NCBI GenBank assembly: GCA_946537305.1
Contig: CAMNFR010000003.1
Location: forward strand, 1 to 64,000
DNA length: 64,000 bases
From: an uncultured Lachnospiraceae bacterium
Lineage (GTDB): Bacteria; Bacillota; Clostridia; Lachnospirales; Lachnospiraceae
Reading direction: 5' to 3'
Shown here: one piece after another, positions 55,360-64,000 of the stretch
Layout: each line of letters starts with the position of its first letter
How positions within the stretch are numbered: position 1 is the stretch's first letter
Notes under the pieces: model-generated
Seen by the model: only the letters and a program-made list of their open reading frames with translations
What the model was told of the DNA's origin: nothing
The model's database searches: none
Made by a program: the position numbers and the translations under genes

Positions 55360-57638
55360 TGGTTATGATTACTTTTCTGATTAAACAGATCGGTAAAATG
55401 GGAATGCAGCACGTGGTGCTGCCGCTTGCGTATGCCCTGTTTTGCCTGAGATCATGTGATGACCATGTGGTGTTGTTCGCGGACGTGCACCATGACAGCC
55501 GTCCGGAGAGTATGAACCGTCTTTACACTTTGCTGCAGGCGGAGGGCACATGGAAGCTGCAGGAGTTCTACTGTGATTTCGGAAAGCAGGGGCTCGTCCG
55601 TCAGTTGAGGGAATCGGTCCGCTTCATGAAGGCGTACGCGGCGGCCGGCACTGTGATTCTGTGCGATAACTGCCTACCCGCGTCCTCCTGCCGGAAGAGG
55701 AAGGGGACCCGCGTGGTGCAGCTGTGGCACGGCCCCGGCGCGTTCAAAAAATTTGGATACGACGCGAAGGACGATATCCCTGCGTTTTATCACGGAAATG
55801 TGTATAAAAATTATGATCTGGTGACAGTGAGCGGCCCGGCCTGCGTGGGGCCGTTTTCGTCTGCTATGAGACAGCCGGACGGGGTGGTGCAGGCACTGGG
55901 AATCTCCCGCATGGATGAATATCGGGAGGCAGATTATGTAGAGACCTGCCGGCAGAAATTCTATGAAACATATCCCCAGGCGATCGGCAAGAAGATCCTG
56001 CTGTGGGCGCCGACCTTCCGTGGGAATGCGGCTTCTCCGGTCCTGGCGGGAGAGACAGAGGTGGATGCCATGGCGAAGGCTTTGGGGGATGACTGGTTCG
56101 TGGTGAAGAGCCTGCATCCGCATATGCTCCATGTGCACGCGGAACAGCGGCTGACGACGGCACAGATGTTGCCGGCGGTGGATGTATTTGTGACGGATTA
56201 TTCCTCTGTGATGTATGATGCCTGTCTGCTGGGCTGCAGAATGGTGATGTTCGCGCCGGACCTTGAGGAATACATGAGCAGCCGCGGCACCTACCTGGAC
56301 CTGGAAGAATTTCCCGGGGAGATCGTTACGGATCCCGCACGGCTGAAAGAAGCGGTCCTGAAGGCGGATACAGGCTATGATTTTGAAAAACAGGCCGCTT
56401 TTAATCGCCGTTACCTTTCCGCCTGTGACGGGAGGGCCACGGAGCGTATTGCGGAGCAGATTCGGGCGTGGCACGGCGGTGCGCCACGGAAGAGTGTCCG
56501 GAAGAATACTGTCAAATCCCTGGGAAAATCGCTGATCCTGAAGGGGCTGTTCCCGGTATATTATGTGCTGTGCGCGGTGCGCCATCCTGTGCGCCGCAAG
56601 GTGCTCTTCCTGGAGATCCGCTATTCCGAGCTGACGGATAACCTGCGCCGTCTATACGATGCGTACGTATCCGAGGGAAAATACCGGACGGAGACCTTCT
56701 TCCTGCAGGCGGACGGCGGAAGCCTGGCCTATATAAAGCGAAGCCTGGCAATGATCCGGGCCATTTCGGATGCAAAGATAGTCTATGTGGATGAAAGCAG
56801 CAATGTGCTGGCGGCACTGCCGCTTCGGCCTAAGACGAAGGTCATACAGGCGTGGCATGCCTGCGGCGCCTTTAAGCGCTTTGGACATGGACTTTTGTCC
56901 GACACGGCGGAGGGCTATTACGGAAAGTATGACCTGGTGACCGTCAGCGCGGAGGATATTGTTCCCATCTATGAGGAATCCATGCGCCAGCGCCCGGGGA
57001 TCGTGCGCGCCACCGGCGTCAGCCGGACGGATGCCTTCTTTGAGCCGGACCGGGCCGAGGTCGCGAGAGCGGCCATAGAGGATACCTTCCCCATTCTGAA
57101 GGGGAAGAAACTGGTGCTGTTCGCGCCAACCTTCCGCGGAAATGTGGCGGACGCGAAAGGCCCGGAGCTGCCGGACATTCTATGTCTGAAGCAGGAGTTG
57201 GGGGAGGCCTGTGTTTTCTTTTTCCGGGGGCATCCTGCGGTGAAAGAGGCGGCAGCGGTACCGGAATCCTGCAGAGATTTCTTTCTGGATGTCACAGGAG
57301 ATACACGTTTTTCCACGGAGGATTATCTGTGTGCTGCGGATATCTGCATCACAGACTATTCCTCGCTGGTCTTTGATTTTTCCCTGTTCGAGCGGCCCAT
57401 GCTGTTCTACGCGTATGATTATGAACGGTATGATGACGAGAGAGGGTTTTACTTCCCGTACCGGGAGTTTATTCCCGGGGCTCTGTGTCGGACGACCGAG
57501 GATTTGATCTGTGAGATGAAGAAGGCCCTGGCGGGAGACTGGGACAGGGAACGCGTACGGGCCTTTAGACAGAGATTTATGGGCGCCTGCGACGGTCAGG
57601 CTACGAAGCGTATTAAGGAGGCGGCTGAGAGACTGTGA
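55359..57638 (+). CDS. Tandem two-domain CDP-glycerol:glycerophosphotransferase-family protein
   Basis: Two copies: VVQLWHGPGAFKKFGYD...APTFRGNA...VFVTDYSSVMYD and VIQAWHACGAFKRFGHG...APTFRGNV...ICITDYSSLVFDFSL. Confidence 0.92.
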   Translation: MVMITFLIKQIGKMGMQHVVLPLAYALFCLRSCDDHVVLFADVHHDSRPESMNRLYTLLQAEGTWKLQEFYCDFGKQGLVRQLRESVRFMKAYAAAGTVILCDNCLPASSCRKRKGTRVVQLWHGPGAFKKFGYDAKDDIPAFYHGNVYKNYDLVTVSGPACVGPFSSAMRQPDGVVQALGISRMDEYREADYVETCRQKFYETYPQAIGKKILLWAPTFRGNAASPVLAGETEVDAMAKALGDDWFVVKSLHPHMLHVHAEQRLTTAQMLPAVDVFVTDYSSVMYDACLLGCRMVMFAPDLEEYMSSRGTYLDLEEFPGEIVTDPARLKEAVLKADTGYDFEKQAAFNRRYLSACDGRATERIAEQIRAWHGGAPRKSVRKNTVKSLGKSLILKGLFPVYYVLCAVRHPVRRKVLFLEIRYSELTDNLRRLYDAYVSEGKYRTETFFLQADGGSLAYIKRSLAMIRAISDAKIVYVDESSNVLAALPLRPKTKVIQAWHACGAFKRFGHGLLSDTAEGYYGKYDLVTVSAEDIVPIYEESMRQRPGIVRATGVSRTDAFFEPDRAEVARAAIEDTFPILKGKKLVLFAPTFRGNVADAKGPELPDILCLKQELGEACVFFFRGHPAVKEAAAVPESCRDFFLDVTGDTRFSTEDYLCAADICITDYSSLVFDFSLFERPMLFYAYDYERYDDERGFYFPYREFIPGALCRTTEDLICEMKKALAGDWDRERVRAFRQRFMGACDGQATKRIKEAAERL

Positions 57639-59269
57639 TTGCCGATATCAGGAGCATCCGCTGGGAGCGGATCTGGTGTGAGATCGTTTTCCGGGAGGAG
57701 GGCGATGTGCCGGAGAGACTTTTCCTGCGGAATGAAAAAGGAGAAGAGGCCGCTGTGTGGCAGAAAATGTCGGGCCATACCTTTCGGATGAACATTACCA
57801 ATCCGGGCGGCGGCAAATGTCTGCCGACAGGCTATTACACCCTGGTGCCGGAATATGGTGCTGCGGCCGACGGTGAAGCTGGAACGGCACGCAGAGGAAG
57901 AGGTCTGCGCAGACGGCTGGCCGAAAGACGGGCCCGCAGACACAGAACGGTGGCGCCGGCGGCACAGGCGCAGCTGCTGCGGAACGGAAGCCGGCAATTC
58001 CCTTACGGGGACGGAAGCCGGGCTTATGCGGCGCTATGGGAGACGGATGAGAAGGGAACCATTTTCCTGCGGGTGGTGGACAGACGGCTGAAAAAGGCCT
58101 CCGGGAAGCCGGTGGATCTGGCGAAAAGCGTTTACCGGCGGGAAATGCGGCGGTTCCTGCAGGAATATTATCACGAAAGACACCGGCTGGCCGCGAAGCA
58201 GCCGCGCAAGAAGGTGCTCTTTTTAACAGAGCAGAGCGACCGGCTGGGCAGCAATCTGGCATCACTGCGGCTGCGCTGTCTGGAGCGGGGGCTGGACCGG
58301 GAATATGAGTTTACGGAATCCTGCCGGATCTCCGTGACGGACCAGCACCTGGGCTTTGGAAGCTGGATGGAAGTGGTGCGCAAGATGGCGGAGGCGGATA
58401 TCATCTTCATGGATGATCACGCGCCGGTGCTGGACTGGCTGCGTCTTTCCGCGGATACCGTGGTGGTGCAGCTGTGGCACGCGGGCGTGGGATTTAAGGC
58501 GTCCGGCTACAGCCGTTGGGGCCACCTGGCAAGCCCGGCCCCGTTTTCCTGCCACCGGCAGTATACCTGGGGGGTCTGCGGGTCGGAAAAGACCCGGGAC
58601 ATATTTGCGGAGATCTGGGGCATAGACCGGGAGCGGGTCCTGCCGCTTGGCATGCCCCGACTGGATGCGCAGGTGGATTCGGGGCGGCGGGAAGCCCTGC
58701 GGGCGCGGTTCATCAGCCGCTATTTCCCGGTCACCGGCCTGAACAGGAAGGTCATCCTGTTCGCGCCGACCTACCGCGGAAAGAACCGGAAGGACGCGGG
58801 CTATCCCTATGAAAAGATTGATTTTAAGGCGCTGAAGGAGGCCTGCGGCGAGGAGTGGATGGTCGTCTTTAAGATGCACCCCTGGGTAAAGACGCCGGTG
58901 CCTATTCCGGCCGGCTACCGGGAGATCATGATGGATCTTTCCGGACAGGAGACCATTGAGGCGCTGTACCCGGCGGCGGACCTTCTGATCACCGATTATT
59001 CTTCGGACATCTATGATTTTTCCGTACAGAAAAAGCCCATGCTTTTTTACGCCTTTGATGAAGAGGAGTACGGCAGAAAACGCGGCTTCCACCTGGACTA
59101 CCGGACATCTGCCCCGGGAAAAGTGGCGGCGACTTTCGAGGAACTGACGGAGGCTATCCGGCAGGAGGATTTTGAGGAAGAAAAGGCGGAGGCCTACCGG
59201 GAACGCTGCTTCGATTATATCGACAGTCATTCCTGCGACCGGATCATAGACGCCGTACTGGTGAAATGA
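57635..59269 (+). CDS. CDP-glycerol:glycerophosphotransferase-family protein (GTG start, overlaps upstream stop)
   Basis: VVVQLWHAGVGFKASGYSRWG...VILFAPTYRGKNRKD...LITDYSSDIYDFSVQKKPMLFYAFDEEEY. Confidence 0.92.
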   Translation: MIADIRSIRWERIWCEIVFREEGDVPERLFLRNEKGEEAAVWQKMSGHTFRMNITNPGGGKCLPTGYYTLVPEYGAAADGEAGTARRGRGLRRRLAERRARRHRTVAPAAQAQLLRNGSRQFPYGDGSRAYAALWETDEKGTIFLRVVDRRLKKASGKPVDLAKSVYRREMRRFLQEYYHERHRLAAKQPRKKVLFLTEQSDRLGSNLASLRLRCLERGLDREYEFTESCRISVTDQHLGFGSWMEVVRKMAEADIIFMDDHAPVLDWLRLSADTVVVQLWHAGVGFKASGYSRWGHLASPAPFSCHRQYTWGVCGSEKTRDIFAEIWGIDRERVLPLGMPRLDAQVDSGRREALRARFISRYFPVTGLNRKVILFAPTYRGKNRKDAGYPYEKIDFKALKEACGEEWMVVFKMHPWVKTPVPIPAGYREIMMDLSGQETIEALYPAADLLITDYSSDIYDFSVQKKPMLFYAFDEEEYGRKRGFHLDYRTSAPGKVAATFEELTEAIRQEDFEEEKAEAYRERCFDYIDSHSCDRIIDAVLVK

Positions 59270-59387
59270 TGCATTCCGAAGGGCGGGGCTGAACCGAAAA
59301 AGGTTGCGGACCCCGTCAGAGAGATGGTACAATTATTGTTTAGGAAAATGATTCCTGCTGCATAATAGAATACTAGTGAGGTTTCGT

Positions 59388-60152
59388 ATGAATATTGCCA
59401 TTATTTTTGCCGGCGGCAGCGGTGTCCGCATGGGCGCCGGTATTCCCAAACAGTTCCTGGAGATCAACGGAAAGCCTGTCATCGTGCATACGCTGCAGCT
59501 GTTCCAGTATCACCGGGAGATTGACAAGATCTACGTTTCCATCATCGCGGAATACCAGGATTATATGGAGGAGCTGGTCGCGGACTACCGTTTGAGCAAG
59601 GTGGCCGCCGTGCTTCCGGGCGGGGAGACCGCGCAGGATTCCATTTACAACGCCCTGAAGCGGGCGGAGGCGGAGAACCCGGCGGATTCCGTGGTGCTCA
59701 TCCATGACGGCGTGCGTCCTTTCATCTCCCGGGAGGTGATCACGGACAACATCCGCTGCGTAAGAGAAAAGGGAAATGCCATCACCTGCACGCCCTGCTT
59801 TGAGACCATTTTGATCAGCAAGAGCGGCACGGAGGTGGAGGATGTGCCCCACCGCAAGGATGCTTATTCCGCCCAGGCGCCCCAGAGCTTTTTGCTGGGG
59901 GAGATCATTGCCGCCCACGATGTGGTGCGCGCCCGGCCCCAGCGGTATGAGAACATGGTAGATGCCTGTACCATTATCCGCAGCCAGGGGATCACGGCCC
60001 ACATGGTGGAAGGGAACCGGGGCAACATAAAGGTAACGACCCCGGAGGATGTGTACATGTTCCGGGCACTTCTGCAGTATAAGGAAAATGAACAGGCCTT
60101 CGGCCTGGGGCTGACCAACCGTATTGCCAGCCGTATACACCACAAGGAGTAA
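59388..60152 (+). CDS. IspD/TarI-family cytidylyltransferase
   Basis: MNIAIIFAGGSGVRMGAGIPKQFLEINGKPVIVHTLQLF...LIHDGVRPFI...YSAQAPQSFLLGEI...GNIKVTTPEDVYMF. Confidence 0.9.
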   Translation: MNIAIIFAGGSGVRMGAGIPKQFLEINGKPVIVHTLQLFQYHREIDKIYVSIIAEYQDYMEELVADYRLSKVAAVLPGGETAQDSIYNALKRAEAENPADSVVLIHDGVRPFISREVITDNIRCVREKGNAITCTPCFETILISKSGTEVEDVPHRKDAYSAQAPQSFLLGEIIAAHDVVRARPQRYENMVDACTIIRSQGITAHMVEGNRGNIKVTTPEDVYMFRALLQYKENEQAFGLGLTNRIASRIHHKE

Positions 60153-60155
60153 TTC

Positions 60156-61253
60156 ATGATGCAGTTTATTCCCGAAAGCCCGCATGACCCGGTCCTGGCA
60201 GAGGACCTGATGGCGGTCTGCGACGCTTCCCTGCCCTGGGAAAGCCTGAAGAACAGCCATATTCTGGTGACCGGCGCGACCGGTCTGGTAGGATCCATGC
60301 TGGTGAAGGCGCTCTTGACCGCCAACCGCGTGCGCGGCCTGGATCTGACCGTTTATGCACTGGTCCGTAATCCGCAGAAGGCGGCAAAGATCTACGGAGA
60401 TCTGGCCGAACGGAAGGAGCTGGTCTTTGTGACCGGCGACCTGTGCGATCCGGATCTGAAGATTGCCGCTCCTCTGGATTATATTTTCCACGGCGCAGCC
60501 ATTACGACATCAAAGATCATGGTCACCAGACCTGTGGAGACGCTGAAAACAGCCCTTCAGGGAACGGAGACGATGCTGGAACTGGCAAAAGAAAAGCAGG
60601 TAAAGGGCATGGTCTATATTTCCTCCATGGAGGCCTTCGGCCGTCCGGACCCGACGCTTGCTGCGGTGCGGGAGGAAGACCTGGGCTATGTAGACCTGAC
60701 CAACGTGCGCAGCTGCTACCCGGAAGGGAAACGCGTGTGTGAGCTGATGTGCGCCTGCTACGCGTCGGAGTACGGCGTGCCGGTGAAATCCGCAAGGCTG
60801 GCGCAGACCTTTGGTGCGGGGGTGGATATCTCCGAAGGGCGCGTGTTCGCCCAGTTCACGAAGAGCGCCATGGCGGGGGAGGACATCGTGCTCCATACCG
60901 CCGGAAGATCTATAGGGAACTACTGCTATACGGCGGATGTGATCACCGGTCTTCTGACCATTCTCCTGAAAGGGGAGAACGGCGGTACCTATACTGTGGC
61001 GAATCCCCGCACGGCCACCCGCATCTGCGATATGGCACAGATGGTGGCTGACAAGATCGGCGGCGGGAAGAGCCGTGTGGTCTTTGACATTCCGGAGGAC
61101 GCCATGAAGTATGGCTACGCCCCGGATGTCGTTATGCATCTGAATTCCGATAAGCTACAGGCCCTGGGCTGGCAGCCGCGGACGGATCTTCCGCAGATGT
61201 ATGAGCGCCTGGCGGCAAGCTTTGCGGCCCAGGTGGAAGAAAAGGACGCGTAA
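60156..61253 (+). CDS. Extended SDR NAD-dependent epimerase/dehydratase
   Basis: NSHILVTGATGLVGSMLVKALL...YIFHGAAITTSKIMVTRPVETLKTALQG...RSCYPEGKRVCELMCACYASEYGV. Confidence 0.9.
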   Translation: MMQFIPESPHDPVLAEDLMAVCDASLPWESLKNSHILVTGATGLVGSMLVKALLTANRVRGLDLTVYALVRNPQKAAKIYGDLAERKELVFVTGDLCDPDLKIAAPLDYIFHGAAITTSKIMVTRPVETLKTALQGTETMLELAKEKQVKGMVYISSMEAFGRPDPTLAAVREEDLGYVDLTNVRSCYPEGKRVCELMCACYASEYGVPVKSARLAQTFGAGVDISEGRVFAQFTKSAMAGEDIVLHTAGRSIGNYCYTADVITGLLTILLKGENGGTYTVANPRTATRICDMAQMVADKIGGGKSRVVFDIPEDAMKYGYAPDVVMHLNSDKLQALGWQPRTDLPQMYERLAASFAAQVEEKDA

Positions 61254-61280
61254 ATTGCGAAAGACGAGCGAGGAACAGGA

Positions 61281-64000
61281 ATGAAGCTGAGTATCATATG
61301 GATGGTAAAGCCGTCCGAAAAGACCAACAAAAAGACCTGGGACTGCCTGGTAAAGGAGTGCCGGGACTATCCGGACGCAGTGCAGATCCTGGCTTACCGG
61401 GCTCCGGACTCCTGGAAGAAAAAGTATCAGGAGTTTCCCTGTGAGAAAGTGGATCTGGAATATGTGGTCGGCTTTGGGAAATCTTCCGATATGGAATGCT
61501 ATCAGGATGCGGCCTGCCGTCTGGGACAGGCGGATATTGTGACGGCACTGAATGGAGGAGATACATTTTCAAAGGGAGCCTTTGCAGAGGCGGAACGGCA
61601 GATGATCCTTCATCGGGAGACGTCTGTCTGCATGCTGGAGAAGATCTCTCCGGAAAAGAAAGCCGTTCCTTTTGGAAGCAGCCAGGGCCTGGCGCACCAG
61701 AGCCCGAAGCGGATAATGCTAAACAATAATTATCAGACCTATCCCTGGTTTTTTTCCGGTACGGTCATTCGTGCCTCTCTTTTAAAGGAATATGCCTTCC
61801 CTGAGGTGCCGAGATGGGATGCGGAACGCCGCATGTTTTTTGAGCTCCTGCGGAAAGAAGGAATTGGTCAGCTGCTGTTCCTTCGGGGGCATAAACTATA
61901 TGACAGTGTCCGGAGAGAAGGAGATGAGCTGTTTTTTCCGGGAATCTATGAAGAAGGATATTACGAGCCTTCCCTGCGTGAATTCTGGATTCCGTATTTG
62001 AGCGAACGAAGGGAAAATGAAGAGAGCATCCCTCTTTTTATTCAATATCATGCTCTGTTTTCGCTGAACTGCCGCATTCAGGCAAACTGGAATAATCGAA
62101 ATAAGCATGTCATACCGGAGGGTAAAGAGCAGCAGTTTCTGCAGACGGCCGGAGAGCTGCTTCGTCTGCTGGATGAAGATGTTGTCTTTAATGCTGAAAA
62201 AATGCCGGAATGTTCGATGAACAATTCTCTGACATGGGTCCTGGGGATTCTGCGGAATGGCCCTGATTTTCGGTTTGATGTGAGATTTATTGCCGGAAAT
62301 CCTTATTATGGTGCCGGACGTGTTACGTATAATACCGTTACGAACCTTCGTACAAATATCCAATTTATGGATTTTAAGGAAGGCTATCTGGAAATAGACG
62401 GAACGGTCCATCCAATCCTGTATTCTCTGGCCGAAGAGGTCTATTTCCGGTTTGATGACAAGAAATATGCCATATCCTACAACGGGAGATATGGCCTGAC
62501 AAAGGTCTTCGGCGTCAGTATATATAAAGCACATGGATTTCATATTTCCATACCTATATATAAAAAAGAGGCGGATCATCTGATCTGCTGCGCGCTGATC
62601 GATGGCCGTGAAGTGCGTATCGGATACAGCTTTGATTCGCATACCAGTCGTATGAGCAGCCGCTTCCAGAACAGTTACTGGTGGTTTGGGGGCAATCGGC
62701 CGTATCTTATGACGCTGGAAGATGAGGCGCTGTATATTCGAAGACAGCATATGGACGACCGGAAACTGCAGGAACGTAAGCTTCGCAAAGAGATGTGGAA
62801 GGTGGGCATCACCGAGGATCGGCGGGCACTTCTGTTTATTCTGATTCGAATGGTATTCTTTCTTCTGCGTCCTTACTTCAAGCGGCGGCCGATCTGGATG
62901 TATCTGGATAAGATTTATAAGGGCGGGGATTCTGCGGAGTATTTGTACAAATACGCCAGCAAACAGGATAATAATTTCAAACATTACTACCTGTTGGACA
63001 AAAAGACACCTGATTATCGAAGACTGAAAAAAGAAGGTTATCATCCGCTCGTGCGAGGCAGCATTAAGCATCGTCTGGTATTTCTGATGGCGGATATGAT
63101 GGTCATCTCGAATTCCACAGTCTTTACCTTTAATAATTTTGGAATGATCAATTCCAGTTACATTCGGGATCTTCCGGATTTTCATGTGTGCTGTGTTCAG
63201 CACGGCATGTCGGTACAGAAGATTGCCCTGGCACAGACACGTCTGCGGGATAACACGCGTCTGTATTTCTGTGCATCAAAATACGAATTGAAGAATCTGT
63301 CGCATCCGGCGTATGATTACGTAGGCTATGATGCACTGAAGCTTACGGGCGTTCCGCGATATGATGGCCTTGTGAACAATGATCAGAAGCAGATCATGAT
63401 CAGCCCGACCTGGCGAATGCAGGCGGCCATGCCGGTGCAGGGCAGCGAGGGGATGCAGCGTTCCTACAATCCGCTGTTTAAACAAAGCCCTTATTTTAAA
63501 GTCTACAATGCGTTGATCAACGATCCCAGGCTGATTGAGGCAGCCAGGAAATACGGTTATAAAATTAAATATGTGCTGCATCCAATCGTCAGCTCACAGG
63601 TGAAGGATTTTACCCGGAATGATTACGTGGATATTATTCCTGCGGCCGGGGATATGAGCTACGAAAAGATGTTCTGTGAGTCAAGCTTGATGGTCACGGA
63701 TTTTTCCGGTATTCAGTTTGATTTTGCGTACATGCGAAAACCGCTGGTCTATTTACATCACAGAGACATCCCCCAGCATTATGAAGAGGGCAGTTTCTTC
63801 TATGACACGATGGCGTTTGGTGAGATCTGCCACGACAACGATGAATTGGTAGATCTGCTGATAGAATACATGCAGAATGGGTGTCAGATGAAGGAAGAGT
63901 ATGTCCGGCGGGCGGATGATTTCTTCTATTACCGGGATCACAGTAACTGCGAACGAATCTATCGGGTGATGGTGGATTATCAGGATAAGTATATTCTGGG
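61281..64000 (+). CDS. Partial (3' end outside window) protein with N-terminal GT-A-like region and C-terminal CDP-glycerol:glycerophosphotransferase domain
   Basis: Not in the ORF track because it is open to the end of the window; MKLSIIWMVKPSEKTNKKTWDCLVKECRDYPDAVQILAYRAPDSW...; CCVQHGMSVQKIALAQTRLRDNTRLYFCASKYE...LKLTGVPRYDGL...ISPTWRM...MVTDFSGIQFDFAYMRKPLVYL. Confidence 0.85.
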   Translation, partial: MKLSIIWMVKPSEKTNKKTWDCLVKECRDYPDAVQILAYRAPDSWKKKYQEFPCEKVDLEYVVGFGKSSDMECYQDAACRLGQADIVTALNGGDTFSKGAFAEAERQMILHRETSVCMLEKISPEKKAVPFGSSQGLAHQSPKRIMLNNNYQTYPWFFSGTVIRASLLKEYAFPEVPRWDAERRMFFELLRKEGIGQLLFLRGHKLYDSVRREGDELFFPGIYEEGYYEPSLREFWIPYLSERRENEESIPLFIQYHALFSLNCRIQANWNNRNKHVIPEGKEQQFLQTAGELLRLLDEDVVFNAEKMPECSMNNSLTWVLGILRNGPDFRFDVRFIAGNPYYGAGRVTYNTVTNLRTNIQFMDFKEGYLEIDGTVHPILYSLAEEVYFRFDDKKYAISYNGRYGLTKVFGVSIYKAHGFHISIPIYKKEADHLICCALIDGREVRIGYSFDSHTSRMSSRFQNSYWWFGGNRPYLMTLEDEALYIRRQHMDDRKLQERKLRKEMWKVGITEDRRALLFILIRMVFFLLRPYFKRRPIWMYLDKIYKGGDSAEYLYKYASKQDNNFKHYYLLDKKTPDYRRLKKEGYHPLVRGSIKHRLVFLMADMMVISNSTVFTFNNFGMINSSYIRDLPDFHVCCVQHGMSVQKIALAQTRLRDNTRLYFCASKYELKNLSHPAYDYVGYDALKLTGVPRYDGLVNNDQKQIMISPTWRMQAAMPVQGSEGMQRSYNPLFKQSPYFKVYNALINDPRLIEAARKYGYKIKYVLHPIVSSQVKDFTRNDYVDIIPAAGDMSYEKMFCESSLMVTDFSGIQFDFAYMRKPLVYLHHRDIPQHYEEGSFFYDTMAFGEICHDNDELVDLLIEYMQNGCQMKEEYVRRADDFFYYRDHSNCERIYRVMVDYQDKYIL

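Noticed and set aside
59281-59340. GC-rich inverted repeat suspected as terminator (ggggctgaacc...ggttgcggacccc)
   Set aside because: Pairing is imperfect and there is no convincing T-tract; not supported.
61896-63203. 435-aa minus-strand ORF
   Set aside because: Lies within the long plus-strand CDS from 61281 that shows TagF-like motifs in frame; shadow ORF.
1-64000. Search by eye for CRISPR arrays, tRNA/rRNA, IS elements, transposases, phage or toxin-antitoxin genes
   Set aside because: No regularly spaced direct repeats, cloverleaf or transposase/integrase motifs were recognised; the island-like composition is not accompanied by visible mobility genes.

Overview
The window is a long, almost entirely plus-strand cell-surface glycopolymer locus, probably from a Gram-positive clostridial (Lachnospiraceae-like) genome; the taxon is an inference from protein style. 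Left flank (about 0-9.5 kb): a convergent VanW-family protein, an FN3/BIG2-bearing CHAP/NlpC-like hydrolase, a WcaJ-type priming sugar transferase, a GT2, and an L,D-transpeptidase carrying FN3-like repeats. From a good promoter near 9.54 kb runs a Wzx/Wzy-type capsule/EPS region (9.6-41.4 kb). It contains a UDPGP-family pyrophosphorylase, Glf, a GT61-like protein, an O-antigen-ligase-like protein with a repeat tail, PglF/PglE/PglC-like genes, a PLP decarboxylase plus ATP-grasp pair, GT4s, LicDs, IspD plus SDR, Wzy, Wzx, the CapE/CapG/CapF FucNAc genes, a GtrII-like protein and a Wzz-like protein. A second, teichoic-acid-like, ABC-transporter-dependent region (41.5-64 kb) contains a nucleotidyltransferase-aminotransferase fusion, an ornithine-cyclodeaminase remnant, an acyltransferase, GatZ/GatD-like proteins, a four-module LicD protein, three IspD-like cytidylyltransferases, TarJ, TagD, TagG/TagH and several TagF-like glycerophosphotransferase domains. 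The last CDS runs off the window. The most unusual items are: (i) a 1051-aa protein with four LicD-like modules of which only the last keeps the DDDID signature; (ii) a ligase/polymerase with a tail of about nine 32-aa repeats; (iii) a GT4 with a duplicated C-terminal domain; (iv) IspD + extended-SDR modules occurring twice near LicD genes; (v) a sugar-amine plus ATP-grasp/decarboxylase module; (vi) two hairpins at translation-start regions. No tRNA, rRNA, CRISPR array, IS element or phage was recognised. All family calls are from reading motifs; no database search was run.
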